This document shows positions 1 to 8,774 of a stretch of DNA of 64,000 nt, one piece after another; the stretch's first letter is position 1, and each line of letters starts with the position of its first letter. Made by a program: the position numbers and the translations under genes. Origin of the DNA: Pseudomonas graminis (lineage in GTDB: Bacteria > Pseudomonadota > Gammaproteobacteria > Pseudomonadales > Pseudomonadaceae); the NCBI RefSeq assembly GCF_002093745.1, contig NZ_MTSB01000006.1:124001-188000 (forward strand), written 5' to 3'. Below the pieces are notes generated by a model. That model was not told the origin of the DNA and did no database searches. It saw nothing but the letters and a program-made list of their open reading frames with translations.

Positions 1-1797
1 TCGAAGCGAAATATCGACGGAGCACTCAAGCGTTCGTTGAGAGCGTACAAAATCGAGCTCATGGAGCTCGCCGTACACCTCTATCCAAATGTGTCGGACA
101 CACATCGTCAGGGTAAAGGCCTTTGTAGAAATCACCCCGCCTTTCGCCACACGATCAAACACTCCCGTAGCGACCAAGGACGGCGATCTGTATTTGCGAC
201 CATAGAAATACACGGCATCGCCTCGAATGACCGCCGGGCATTGAGTTAAGAAAGCTCTGATAGCAGTGTCGAACTGCATACCGTGAGCGGAGTTCCGCCC
301 TCGGCTATCCCAGTAATTGAAAATCTCGAGCGGCGTTGGCTTGACCCCGGCCAGAATCAGCTCCTCGTCTAAGCGACGGCTGGCATCAGATGTATGGTTG
401 TCGGCGAGTACCCGCACGATCTCCCGCTGAGCCATACGGACGAAATTCAGCTTGCTATGGAAATAGGTCGGTTGGTCGTGCGTCTTCTTGTCTCGTGGAT
501 GAGAGGCTTCCACGGATGCCTTAGACTGCCCTGAGAACACGGGAGTGTTTTCAAAAGTGCCTAGCCATGTGATTTCAGATTCTACATCGAAGGTGGCTCC
601 AGGGCCGCGGTCAAACACGAGTCCACGTGCAAGTCCCTCACTTGGCCACTCGTCTGACTCAATAGTCACCGCAAACAGCTCACAATACCTGACCTTGTTC
701 GAGGCGATCGAAAATAGACACATTTTGTATGCCTCCATGTTCTCCTTGCCTTCGGCGAATCCAATGCCTACGACGAGCCCTGAGAGGGCACAAACCGCAC
801 GAACAACACAAAAACTATCAACCGCATTACCTTCGGAAACGCCTGACAGTTTTTCGGAGATGTAGTAACCGTCAAACTCTACTCTCTGGTTTACGTTGAG
901 TAGTCGATCAGCAAAGCTTCCGTAGGACCCGGAGACAGCGCGAGTTTTATGAGTCCCTCTCACACCTATGGACCGCTGCCTAGGGCTGACCGATTGCTCG
1001 ACTTGATACCTCACTTGAGAAAGTGTGGGAAAGGGTTCACCGTTAGGATGGATGAATTCAATTTTGCCTTGTTTTTTCAATGCGACGCAGCCGAAAACTT
1101 TTGTCAAAATTTCACTATAAATAGTGGCTGCGGTTTTATAGGGAGACCTGAAAGCGAGATACCCGGAAAGAATTTTTTCTTTCATTGCCTTGTCTGAACG
1201 GTACCCCCAGTTCTTGCCTTTGGCCGAGGGCCGACCCAGCCTACGGACATGGGAAGGATCATCCCGTTTCCAGCAACCTATACGATGGAGCGGCGGCATT
1301 AACGCCCATTTGTTTTGACCAAATACGATATAGGTATAAAACCAGAGCCGCAGGCGCGAAGCATTTTGTTGAGGCCGCAAGGCCTTAGCATGGGCATTGA
1401 TGACCGAGTCCGGGCTGTTACTGGCAAGAGTCTCTTCAAGTCGTAAAACGAGGTCGGATATTGCTGCAAAACGTCGATTCACCTTTTGATCGTAGCTTTC
1501 CTTGACCGATACACGCAGACTTTCGCGGTGTGAAACGGAAACGCGCTCGACTGGCTCAAGCCATGGGGGGTGGTGATCTGTAATACCGCCCTCCACTATC
1601 AAGCCAGCTTCAAGTGCGTCCTCGAACTCGATCCTAGTAAGTGTGATCAGATGTGATCTAAGCTCTTTGTCATCGTCAGCAAATTCGACCAGGCGTACCC
1701 GGTTGGTGCCGCCATCACTGCGAAGAAAGTGATAGGTCGCACCTTTTGCCAAGCACTGAAATCCTTCAGGCGCAGTTAGCCTCGAACCGGTCATCAT
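1..1797 (-). CDS. tnsB: TnsB-like DDE transposase, 3' end beyond window
   Basis: The minus-strand frame is open without a stop from an ATG at 1797 to the window edge (599 codons), so the gene is partial at its C-terminus. By homology TnsB is the Tn7-family transposase that binds the element ends and cuts and joins the 3' ends. The RNase H-type triad is visible as D309 (in VEFDGYY), D396 (in LVFDRGPG) and E430 (in ASVEASH), with spacings of 87 and 34 residues that match TnsB. The N-terminal 250 residues are helical and basic, as expected for end-binding domains. The ATG overlaps the stop of the upstream tnsA-like gene (ATGA), so the two are translationally coupled. tnsC should follow to the left of the window. 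Family assignment is strong; the exact Tn7 branch is not determined. Confidence 0.88.
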   Translation of the reverse strand, partial: MMTGSRLTAPEGFQCLAKGATYHFLRSDGGTNRVRLVEFADDDKELRSHLITLTRIEFEDALEAGLIVEGGITDHHPPWLEPVERVSVSHRESLRVSVKESYDQKVNRRFAAISDLVLRLEETLASNSPDSVINAHAKALRPQQNASRLRLWFYTYIVFGQNKWALMPPLHRIGCWKRDDPSHVRRLGRPSAKGKNWGYRSDKAMKEKILSGYLAFRSPYKTAATIYSEILTKVFGCVALKKQGKIEFIHPNGEPFPTLSQVRYQVEQSVSPRQRSIGVRGTHKTRAVSGSYGSFADRLLNVNQRVEFDGYYISEKLSGVSEGNAVDSFCVVRAVCALSGLVVGIGFAEGKENMEAYKMCLFSIASNKVRYCELFAVTIESDEWPSEGLARGLVFDRGPGATFDVESEITWLGTFENTPVFSGQSKASVEASHPRDKKTHDQPTYFHSKLNFVRMAQREIVRVLADNHTSDASRRLDEELILAGVKPTPLEIFNYWDSRGRNSAHGMQFDTAIRAFLTQCPAVIRGDAVYFYGRKYRSPSLVATGVFDRVAKGGVISTKAFTLTMCVRHIWIEVYGELHELDFVRSQRTLECSVDISLR

Positions 1798-2756
1798 GAC
1801 TCTTTCTCCTGAAAGAGCGTCCCATATGCCTCAAGAAGATCGCCGCCATCCGTAGATAGAGGGCGGTCGATAAGAATCGGCCGGAAGAAATTGACCGGCA
1901 GCTTGCGCTCCCATATATCCTGGTAAATTTTTGCAATAAATTGATCACGACTTCCCCAGCGTTTCGCATACGTTATTGCTACATAGGCTACGGGGTCGCC
2001 TTGCTCAACGGCCTCGAATACCGCACCGCTGAAGTCGCTAAGCAGGCTTGGATCAAGCGTCAGCGGAAGCTGGTGAGTCATGAACAGCAAATCCAGGTTG
2101 GCGGCCACTGTAGGTTCTACTGCATCAAGAGAAACCTGCACGGTGCGTATGCCGGCGCTGGCGTAGTAAACCTTTTCCAGCTCGGTTCGAAGCTGCGCAT
2201 GGGCACGGTCTTTACTCTGCTGTACCGGGGTTTTCGCGCTTGAGAGTCTGCGCTCGCCGAACGCTTCTTTACGATCCTTTACTGTCCAGTTGACGACGTA
2301 AGGGATGCTTTCTCCGCCCAATAGATATAGCAGCAGGTCACCCTGGTAGGGGAATGGCATCTTCACTCGGCGCCCATCAGCCAAATCGACACCAATTTCG
2401 TAATGCTTAAACCCAAGCTCCTTCGCAATTTCTACCGTTCCTTTAACCGGAGCCAGAAAAAACCCCTTTGCCATGGGATGGCCACGTAATGGATGACCAT
2501 ACGTCAGCGGCCAAAGCATTTTCTGCTCGTGGAGATCGATCAGGTAAGGATGGTATAGAGCCAGTTGCGTGAAAACTTTTTCAGGAGTCGAAAGCGCGTG
2601 TAACTCCCGGCCAAGCTTACGACTATTTAGCCTGCTGATACGCGACCCTTTAGGGGCTTCACGGGGCAAGGCGAGTGTGGAGGGGATGTACTTTTCTCCC
2701 CACTCGAATCGACCTTGACGGCTCATGATAAGGGCAAATCTTTGTTGCGGAGTCAT
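1794..2756 (-). CDS. tnsA: TnsA-like endonuclease of a Tn7-like element
   Basis: This 320-aa protein is encoded directly upstream of and overlapping tnsB, the standard tnsA position. TnsA makes the 5'-strand cuts that turn Tn7 transposition into cut-and-paste. A PD-(D/E)xK-type fold is suggested by E77 (in LIDLHEQK), D140 (in YQGDLLL) and T158-V-K160 (in NWTVKD). Tn7 TnsA has E63, D114 and Q130-V-K132, so the Gln before Val-Lys is Thr here. The length is somewhat above the 273 aa of Tn7 TnsA. Upstream lies a 614-bp gap shared with the divergent tnsD gene, so tnsAB and tnsD are transcribed apart. The assignment rests on motif spacing plus context. Confidence 0.8.
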   Translation of the reverse strand: MTPQQRFALIMSRQGRFEWGEKYIPSTLALPREAPKGSRISRLNSRKLGRELHALSTPEKVFTQLALYHPYLIDLHEQKMLWPLTYGHPLRGHPMAKGFFLAPVKGTVEIAKELGFKHYEIGVDLADGRRVKMPFPYQGDLLLYLLGGESIPYVVNWTVKDRKEAFGERRLSSAKTPVQQSKDRAHAQLRTELEKVYYASAGIRTVQVSLDAVEPTVAANLDLLFMTHQLPLTLDPSLLSDFSGAVFEAVEQGDPVAYVAITYAKRWGSRDQFIAKIYQDIWERKLPVNFFRPILIDRPLSTDGGDLLEAYGTLFQEKES

Positions 2757-2973
2757 TGAGGCATTCCAGTCCTGAAGGGCACCACGAAATCATTTGCGTT
2801 GGGGATAAAATCAATGACTTACGTGAAACCCTTGCCATTCGGGCAAGTTCTTAGTCGCGACGTTGTGGATAACGCGCAATTCCTGTGGATGAACGAGGCC
2901 ATGCGAGGCTTGACGTCTCACATCGAGAAATAGAGAATGGGATGGTCAGCCTTCCAAATCTGACTTACCCACA

Positions 2974-2999
2974 GGGGCTCAAGGTTGCACTTGAGCCCC
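2974..2999. terminator. Strong hairpin in the tnsA-tnsD gap
   Basis: GGGGCTCAAG is followed by a 6-nt loop and CTTGAGCCCC, a perfect 10-bp stem. There is no T-run on either side, so it may be a factor-dependent terminator, an RNA structure or an insulator between the divergent units. Confidence 0.35.
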
Positions 3000-3192
3000 T
3001 GCCTCCATGCCGGGTTCTGTTGTTTTCAGCGGTATGCCATCAGTATCCCTTTTGTGTGGACGTCTTGGTCCTGTGAAGAGCGGTTGGCATCCCTCACCTG
3101 TAGCGTGAGATACCTGTACTGAAACGGAATATATTACCTCTGTAGATTAGACTCTTACAATAAAAAATCGCGTCTTGGCACAGTCTTTCATA

Positions 3193-3214
3193 TGTACGCT
3201 TCTAGGGACGTACA
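3193..3214. promoter_or_regulatory. Inverted repeat, possible operator upstream of tnsD
   Basis: TGTACG and CGTACA are perfect 6-bp inverted half-sites separated by 10 bp, lying about 160 bp upstream of the tnsD start in an AT-rich region. A 16-bp centre-to-centre spacing suits a dimeric regulator. No bound protein can be named. Confidence 0.3.
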
Positions 3215-3258
3215 GTTCGAGCTTTTAACGGAACATTTATGATCAAGATATTTTTAGT

Positions 3259-3288
3259 TTGAAACCTTTAGGCTGAAGATGATATTAA
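3259..3288 (+). promoter_or_regulatory. Candidate sigma-70 promoter for tnsD
   Basis: TTGAAA (3259-3264) and TATTAA (3283-3288) are separated by 18 bp, about 80 bp before the tnsD ATG. The match is good but not perfect and the region is AT-rich, so a chance match is possible. Confidence 0.35.
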
Positions 3289-3370
3289 AACGTTAAGCTT
3301 TAGTGCTTTATCGAATTTCCTTTTAACCTGAAAAATTGCATAAAATACCGTTTGCACCGGGATAAGGGCA

Positions 3371-4981
3371 ATGGATAGGTTATCCGCGTCAGAGCCCAAA
3401 GCATTTCTTCGCTGGCTTCAAGATGAGACCTTCTTTAGCCTCTGTAGCCGCCAGCATCGGCTTTTAGGTCACTTGGACGCGTCGAGCACATTGGCGTGGC
3501 TCTACGGTTCAGGCCATTGTCCGGTCACTCATGATTTTCCTGGGAATTTTTCTGCACTCAGGGCTGACGTGAAATATTGCTGGGGTGACGTCGCATCTAT
3601 CATTAATGACCACACCATACTTCCCCTTTTCTATGCTTTTCAGTCAAAGGAGCAGATAGACTCTGTAGTCAAAAAAATGGAAAGCCCTTCAATAGGGTCA
3701 CTCAAATATCGCCTTGGCTTAGTGACCGGGGGTTTTGGAGCAGAGCATCCACTGAAAGCATGCACAGCATGCATCGCTGAGGATCAAAATGCGCATGGAG
3801 TCGCCTACTGGCACCTATCTCATCAGTTCCCCGGCGTTATTCAATGTCCTACTCACGGTTTACTGTTGCGAGAAAGCACGGTTAACCGTCAATGGTCAGG
3901 CCGCTTCAGATGGGCGCTTCCTGACCCGCAGCTGCTGGAGCCATCTAAACACCCGGCGTCTTCTGACATTACGATCTGCGGCTTCGGTGCAGCAGTACTA
4001 GAGCTTGCGACGTTTGGAAAATCCTCGCGTTTCGACCCTTTGATCGTCTGCGCTGCATACGGGGAAGCTCTGAGAGGACTGGGGTTCTCTCGCAAAGAAC
4101 GGACTGGCGCGACAGCGTCTTTCCTTAAGCATGCCTTAAGGTTGCAGGGCTACACCCCACTCAGCCTCCTTCCTACCACACAGCATGCCGCATCTGTATT
4201 CATTTCTCAGATGACACGTAAGCCTCGTAGCTGCGCTCATCCATTGAAGCACCTGACACTCATTACCTGGCTATTCGGTGGGCTCTCGCCATTTATCGAA
4301 GCTTGCGAACGCTTAAGCTTTACACGCGCTGAACTGGGTAGCATCCTTACTGATAGCAATAGTGCACCCACAGTGCTCTCGAGGTTAAAGATAGCTTTAC
4401 CCGATAATCAGTGCCCTGCTAGACGACCAAAGAAACTTAAGCCTCATATTCGAAAAAATATAGTTGAGCTTCTGAGCGAAGGAAACCATAAAAAAAAGAT
4501 ATGCTATGAATTCAATATTACTATATGCACCGTTAATCGCATCCTCCGATCAGAGCCGGGGTTACAACGATTGTGGACTGAAAAGCAACTTGAGTTTAAT
4601 CTGTCGCAGCACAGAAAAGAGTGGATACGTACAGTTGCGGCATGGCCCGAACTTAGCGCAGAAAAAATACGAAAGAAAATACCAAGAGCATATGGCTGGT
4701 TATATCGAAATGATCGAATTTGGCTAATGTCTAAAACTAAGAAAATGCCCAGCGGCTGTTGTGGGAATAACTCAAATGTAGATTGGCTGCAACGTGATAA
4801 AAAAATGCTTGACTTGATCACGTCTAAAATAATTGAAAAATATGGAAAACTAGATGGTTTGAAAATAAAAATTCGTGATATCTACTCGGAAGTGCCGTCA
4901 TTATTCCGATCACTCGAGAAGCGAGAACGCTATCCAAGGACGCGCGCGTTACTGGAAAAAATTATCGCTGAATCTTTATAA
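3371..4981 (+). CDS. tnsD: TnsD-type target-site selector (TniQ family)
   Basis: This 536-aa protein is close to the 508 aa of Tn7 TnsD. TnsD binds the 3' end of glmS and recruits TnsC and TnsAB to insert about 25 bp downstream of the gene. The TniQ CCCH zinc site is visible as C131-x2-C134 (KACTAC) and C159-x2-H162 (CPTH). The C-terminal third (about residues 360-480) is basic and contains a helix-turn-helix-like KICYEFNITICTVNRIL followed by a second RTVAAWPELSAEKIRKKIP region, as in TnsD C-terminal DNA-binding domains. The element sits just beyond glmS, which fits this specificity. The start ATG at 3371 follows GGGATAAGGGCA. It is followed by a 9-bp-stem hairpin. The 3' third is markedly AT-richer than the core genes. 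Confidence 0.85.
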   Translation: MDRLSASEPKAFLRWLQDETFFSLCSRQHRLLGHLDASSTLAWLYGSGHCPVTHDFPGNFSALRADVKYCWGDVASIINDHTILPLFYAFQSKEQIDSVVKKMESPSIGSLKYRLGLVTGGFGAEHPLKACTACIAEDQNAHGVAYWHLSHQFPGVIQCPTHGLLLRESTVNRQWSGRFRWALPDPQLLEPSKHPASSDITICGFGAAVLELATFGKSSRFDPLIVCAAYGEALRGLGFSRKERTGATASFLKHALRLQGYTPLSLLPTTQHAASVFISQMTRKPRSCAHPLKHLTLITWLFGGLSPFIEACERLSFTRAELGSILTDSNSAPTVLSRLKIALPDNQCPARRPKKLKPHIRKNIVELLSEGNHKKKICYEFNITICTVNRILRSEPGLQRLWTEKQLEFNLSQHRKEWIRTVAAWPELSAEKIRKKIPRAYGWLYRNDRIWLMSKTKKMPSGCCGNNSNVDWLQRDKKMLDLITSKIIEKYGKLDGLKIKIRDIYSEVPSLFRSLEKRERYPRTRALLEKIIAESL

Positions 4982-5035
4982 ACAGTGTAGGTGCCAGCGC
5001 GGTAGAGGTGGATATGGTAGAACTTTACAAGTTTC

Positions 5036-5058
5036 ACGCTCGCCAGGTGGGCGAGCGT
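5036..5058 (+). terminator. Hairpin after tnsD
   Basis: ACGCTCGCC, a 5-nt loop and GGCGAGCGT form a 9-bp stem 55 bp after the tnsD stop. There is no downstream T-run, so intrinsic termination is uncertain. Confidence 0.35.
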
Positions 5059-5138
5059 AGGAAGCGTTTCATACGAGTTGCCAGTAGACCGTGAAATCAA
5101 TTTTTTGAAATATATCAATGACCGAGTGATAGCATGCC

Positions 5139-5651
5139 ATGCTGACAGCTAAACACCATGTACTTTTTCTAGACTTTGACGGCGTACTCCATCCTGACGC
5201 TGTTTATCTCTCAAGCAGTGGCCCGATCCTTCGCAACGAGGGTGAGCTCTTTATGTGGGCACCCAATCTAGAGAACGTTTTGGAGCAATTTCCTTCCGTC
5301 TCGCTGGTTTTGAGCACCAGTTGGGTTCGTCACTTGGGGTTCAAGCGAGCAAAAAATTACCTTTCGACTGCCTTAAGCTCGCGAGTAGTGGGAGCCACTT
5401 GGCATAGCTCAATGGCAAAAACTTGGGCGGATGATAATCCATGGGATAGTCGGAGCAGGTATGAGCAAATCAGCCGATATGCATCACGGGGCCACCTTCG
5501 TAGTTGGATTTCGATAGACGATGACGCGGAAGGTTGGCCAGCTGTCGCAGGACATCACCTTATCTTGTGTGACTCAAATAAAGGATTGGGAGAAGCATCG
5601 ACATTGCGCGCTCTTGAAAAGCGATTGGCTGAAGTGGTTTCAGAAGCTTAG
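5139..5651 (+). CDS. HAD-fold protein, small phosphatase-like domain
   Basis: This 170-aa protein opens with the HAD motif I, FLDFDGVLHPD (both Asp of DxD present), followed by a motif II-like LVLSTSW and a motif IV-like ISIDDDAEGW. It resembles the stand-alone HAD domains that also occur in multidomain RNA-repair proteins, hydrolysing phosphate esters or polynucleotide ends; the substrate is unknown. The start at 5139 has only a weak Shine-Dalgarno. It lies between tnsD and the second TniQ gene and is likely cargo rather than part of the transposition machinery. The phosphatase fold is well supported; the role is not. Confidence 0.7.
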   Translation: MLTAKHHVLFLDFDGVLHPDAVYLSSSGPILRNEGELFMWAPNLENVLEQFPSVSLVLSTSWVRHLGFKRAKNYLSTALSSRVVGATWHSSMAKTWADDNPWDSRSRYEQISRYASRGHLRSWISIDDDAEGWPAVAGHHLILCDSNKGLGEASTLRALEKRLAEVVSEA

Positions 5652-5780
5652 GCATTAGGCTATGTCAGTTCAAAAAAATCATCATTAGCAATAATTAAGG
5701 CTATGGTAAGGTGAAGACCGTTTGTTATGCATAGCAGAATACAATTTTTCACAAGGACGTCTTATATATGCACCTCTGGC

Positions 5781-6719
5781 CTACCGAAGACGACGACTAC
5801 CCCCTATTCTATATCTGCTCGGAGCTGAAGTCTTGTCGCGACAGATCGACATATACTTTTTTATATGATGCAACTCATATCCAAACTTTCGAACTTCTGC
5901 AATAAAATCTGTGAAACTCTCGAAACCTAAAACTATACAGTCAAATATAAATAGACTTATCCCCTCACCATCATGCTTGTATTGCTTACCCCTTTGAAGC
6001 CTTTCCGATGATTTTTTAAGGTCATCAATATAAAAACCAAAAGATACATGCTGCAGCTGCGAGGATGTCATTTCATGGACAAGCCGTTTAAGAATTACGT
6101 CGTAAACCAATAGCTTGGGAAGACAATATTCATATAAACATATCTCTTCGTATATCATGGCGGCTTTTATTTCATCTTTTTCCGAGATACTGATCGAGTC
6201 TATGTCCGAAAATTTTCGACCATTGCAGCCTTCCCACATAGACCGAAATCCCCTACCAGCGCCATGCTCAGAAAGTGCTACGCCGCAAAATGGACAATCA
6301 ACTACAAGTGTTATCTTATGAGTAGCGCAGACGTTTATAAACTCGGGTATGCGCCTCCAGTAGGAGAATCCATACTTTTTCATGTCGTCTTTAACACAAC
6401 TCGGACAAAACGCAGGCCTCCTCTCTTCATTCTCTATAAAATTATTGTGAAGTTCAAATTTTGTACCAGAATAAGAAAAGTCCGCAATATCGCTTTTGAA
6501 TAAAGCTTTTAGCGGATAACTAGTGTGACTATGGATTAGCCAATTGAACCCGTAGCATCCACCCCAACCGAGATAATCCGCAATTGCTCTAACATTTCTA
6601 TTCTTCATCGCAAATTTGGATGCATCGCTGAATATTTTTTCAGGGTGGCCAAAACTCAAAAATATGCTGCGTTCGATATAAGAACGAAGTGACTCATTGG
6701 GTTGGATTTTCGGCCGCAT
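5781..6719 (-). CDS. tniQ: Second, short TniQ-family protein next to glmS
   Basis: This 312-aa protein begins ESLRSYIERSIFLS, like TniQ/TnsD N-termini. It has C105-x2-C108 (FCPSC) and C131-x2-H134 (CATH), followed by a second pair C142-x2-C145 (CPFC). TniQ proteins connect a target-binding factor to TnsC. It is shorter than the 536-aa TnsD nearby and lacks a long C-terminal DNA-binding region, so it may act on another target type, as an adaptor, or be the remainder of an older element. It is very AT-rich compared with the core. It is oriented towards tnsD and starts about 180 bp from the presumed element end. A short 5' part of a longer gene is possible, but no disrupted continuation is evident. 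Confidence 0.75.
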   Translation of the reverse strand: MRPKIQPNESLRSYIERSIFLSFGHPEKIFSDASKFAMKNRNVRAIADYLGWGGCYGFNWLIHSHTSYPLKALFKSDIADFSYSGTKFELHNNFIENEERRPAFCPSCVKDDMKKYGFSYWRRIPEFINVCATHKITLVVDCPFCGVALSEHGAGRGFRSMWEGCNGRKFSDIDSISISEKDEIKAAMIYEEICLYEYCLPKLLVYDVILKRLVHEMTSSQLQHVSFGFYIDDLKKSSERLQRGKQYKHDGEGISLFIFDCIVLGFESFTDFIAEVRKFGYELHHIKKYMSICRDKTSAPSRYRIGGSRRLR

Positions 6720-6929
6720 AAGATTTTTAGCTCAGGTACAGCTAGTCGGTATCTAACAAAGCGAATAGGGTCCGTCACGTCGTCAGCGAAGCGAACGGAC
6801 CCCGAGAGGTAAAGAGGACTGTCTAAGTGATGGGGCGAGAGCCTATTTTTGGAGAAACCTGCGACAGATTTAATTCACAAGCGACAGTTTTAATTCTCAA
6901 AAACCAAAGTTTCGTCCCCTGTGGATAAC
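6720..6929. other. glmS-proximal end region of the Tn7-like element
   Basis: No gene lies here. It holds an inverted repeat (GGGTCCGT at 6768-6775, ACGGACCC at 6795-6802, 19-nt loop), then the two tandem 20-bp repeats described separately, then about 29 bp of presumed native sequence after the glmS stop, including a DnaA-box-like TGTGGATAA at 6920-6928. The exact transposon terminus cannot be fixed because the partner end is outside the window. Confidence 0.55.
6861..6900. repeat. Two tandem 20-bp repeats, likely TnsB sites at the element end
   Basis: GCGACAGATTTAATTCACAA (6861-6880) and GCGACAGTTTTAATTCTCAA (6881-6900) are adjacent and differ at two positions. Read from glmS they are TTGAGAATTAAAACTGTCGC then TTGTGAATTAAATCTGTCGC. 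Tandem 20-22 bp repeats at this distance from glmS are what TnsB-binding sites at a Tn7-type right end look like. No further copies were found in the window. Confidence 0.6.
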
Positions 6930-6965
6930 TCACTCCACCGTCACTGACTTCGCCAGATTCCTCGG
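6930..6965 (-). other. attTn7 recognition sequence in the glmS 3' end
   Basis: The last codons of glmS (encoding [11 protein letters not shown] and the stop) form the conserved sequence that TnsD proteins bind in Tn7. Insertion occurs about 25 bp past the stop, close to 6900-6905 here. The assignment follows the known Tn7 mechanism and the position of the neighbouring tns genes. Confidence 0.7.
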
Positions 6966-8765
6966 CTGGTCAACATCTGTCCCTTTCAACACCGCCACGT
7001 AGTACGAAAGCAGCTGTAACGGAATGGTGTAGAGAATTGGTGCCAACGCGTCGATGATGTGCGGCATGGCGATGACGTGGGTGCCTTCGCCGTTTTTCAT
7101 GCCGGCTTGCTCGTCAGCGAAGACGATCAGCTCGCCGCCACGTGCGCGGACTTCCTGCAGGTTGGATTTGAGTTTTTCCAGCAGTTCATTGTTCGGTGCG
7201 ACGGTGACGACCGGCATGTCGGCATCGACCAGCGCCAGCGGGCCGTGTTTGAGTTCGCCGGCCGGGTAGGCTTCGGCGTGGATGTAGGATATTTCCTTGA
7301 GCTTGAGGGCGCCTTCCATTGCGACAGGGAATTGCGCGCCACGCCCGAGGAACAGGGTGTGGTGTTTCTCGGCGAACAGTTCGGCGACTTTCTCGACGGT
7401 GCCGTCCATTGCCAGGGCTTCGCCCAAGCGGGTTGGCAGGCGACGCAGTTCTTCGACCAGTTGCGCTTCGACGCCCTGCTCCAATGAGCCTTTCACTTGA
7501 CCCAGCGACAGGGTCAGCAGCAGCAAGGCGACCAGTTGCGTGGTGAAGGCCTTGGTCGATGCCACGCCGATTTCCGGACCGGCCTGGGTCAACAGGGTCA
7601 GGTCGGATTCACGCACCAGCGAGCTGATGCCCACGTTGCAGATCGCCAGGCTGGCCAGAAAGCCCAGTTCTTTGGCGTTGCGCAGTGCGGCCAGCGTGTC
7701 AGCGGTTTCGCCGGATTGCGAGATCGAAACAAACAAGGTATCCGGCTGGACAACAACCTTGCGGTAGCGGAATTCGCTGGCCACTTCCACCTGGCATGGA
7801 ATGCCGGCCAGGCCTTCAAGCCAGTAACGCGCGACCATGCCAGCGTGATAGCTGGTGCCACACGCGACGATCTGAACATTGCGGACCTTGGCGAACAGCT
7901 CGGCAGCCTGTGGACCAAATGCATGCACCAACACCTGCTGCTGACCCAGACGGCCTTCAAGCGTGCGCTGCACGACCTTGGGCTGCTCGTGGATTTCCTT
8001 GAGCATGAAGTGACGGTATTCGCCTTTGTCGGCGGCTTCCGCACCTTCGTGGTATTGCACAACCTCGCGTTCGACCGGCAGACCGTCCACGGTCCAGATC
8101 TGCACGCTGTCGCGCCGGATCTCGGCGATATCACCCTCTTCCAGATACATGAAGCGGTCGGTCACCTGACGCAGCGCCAGTTGGTCAGAAGCCAGGAAGT
8201 TTTCACCGAGGCCCATGCCGATCACCAGCGGGCTGCCACTGCGGGCGGCCAGCAGACGATCAGGTTGTGCAGCGCTGATGACTGCCAGACCGTAGGCACC
8301 GTGAAGTTCTTTTACAGCCGCCTTCAGGGCAACCGCCAGGTCAGGCGTGTCCTTGAGTTTGTGGTGCAGCAGGTGAACGATGACTTCGGTGTCGGTATCG
8401 GACACGAACACGTAACCCAGCGCTTTGAGTTGTTCGCGCAGGGCTTCGTGGTTTTCGATGATGCCGTTGTGGACAACTGCCAGCTCGTCCGCCGAAAAGT
8501 GTGGGTGAGCATTGCGCTCGCACGGCGCACCGTGAGTAGCCCAGCGGGTGTGAGCGATGCCGAGACGTCCAGCCAGCGGCTCGCCTGCCAGCGCCTGCTC
8601 AAGTTCACTGACCTTGCCGGAGCGACGACGGCGCTCAAGGATGCCTTCGTTACTGAAAACAGCCACGCCTGCGCTGTCATAGCCCCGGTATTCAAGACGC
8701 TTGAGGCCTTCGAGCAAAATGGCCGTGATATTACGTTCAGCAACGGCGCCGACTATTCCACACAT
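6930..8765 (-). CDS. glmS: Glutamine--fructose-6-phosphate aminotransferase (isomerizing)
   Basis: GlmS converts fructose-6-phosphate and glutamine to glucosamine-6-phosphate in the cytoplasm, the first step towards UDP-GlcNAc for peptidoglycan and LPS. The 611-aa length is standard. Met1 is followed by Cys2 (MCGIVGAV), the N-terminal nucleophile of the glutaminase domain; HTRWATHG and DSAGV follow. Two SIS isomerase domains occupy about residues 280-600 (SQSGETADT and STKAFTTQ are visible), ending in LAKSVTVE. The gene lies 9 bp downstream of glmR, so they are probably cotranscribed. Its 3' end is the attTn7 site used by the element at 1-6900; the coding sequence is intact. Confidence 0.98.
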   Translation of the reverse strand: MCGIVGAVAERNITAILLEGLKRLEYRGYDSAGVAVFSNEGILERRRRSGKVSELEQALAGEPLAGRLGIAHTRWATHGAPCERNAHPHFSADELAVVHNGIIENHEALREQLKALGYVFVSDTDTEVIVHLLHHKLKDTPDLAVALKAAVKELHGAYGLAVISAAQPDRLLAARSGSPLVIGMGLGENFLASDQLALRQVTDRFMYLEEGDIAEIRRDSVQIWTVDGLPVEREVVQYHEGAEAADKGEYRHFMLKEIHEQPKVVQRTLEGRLGQQQVLVHAFGPQAAELFAKVRNVQIVACGTSYHAGMVARYWLEGLAGIPCQVEVASEFRYRKVVVQPDTLFVSISQSGETADTLAALRNAKELGFLASLAICNVGISSLVRESDLTLLTQAGPEIGVASTKAFTTQLVALLLLTLSLGQVKGSLEQGVEAQLVEELRRLPTRLGEALAMDGTVEKVAELFAEKHHTLFLGRGAQFPVAMEGALKLKEISYIHAEAYPAGELKHGPLALVDADMPVVTVAPNNELLEKLKSNLQEVRARGGELIVFADEQAGMKNGEGTHVIAMPHIIDALAPILYTIPLQLLSYYVAVLKGTDVDQPRNLAKSVTVE

Positions 8766-8774
8766 GGTTTTCTC

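Larger units (their letters stand above)
2757..3370. other. Divergent intergenic region between tnsAB and tnsD
   Basis: I see no convincing gene in these 614 bp; the 63-codon plus-strand ORF at 2885-3076 has no family resemblance. The left half is GC-richer and holds a near-perfect DnaA-box-like TTGTGGATAAC around 2869-2879 and a 10-bp-stem hairpin. The right half (about 3110-3370) is AT-rich and contains a 6+6 inverted repeat and a promoter-like sequence before tnsD. Tn7 places tnsA next to its right end, so an internal or ancestral end could lie here, but no repeat family supports that. Confidence 0.5.

Noticed and set aside
37..1388. Several plus-strand ORFs of 60-106 codons
   Set aside because: They lie opposite one uninterrupted 599-codon minus-strand frame with a clear DDE transposase triad and have no ribosome sites or family resemblance.
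2885..3076. 63-codon ORF between tnsA and tnsD
   Set aside because: Includes a 10-bp-stem hairpin, with no recognisable sequence and a weak start context.
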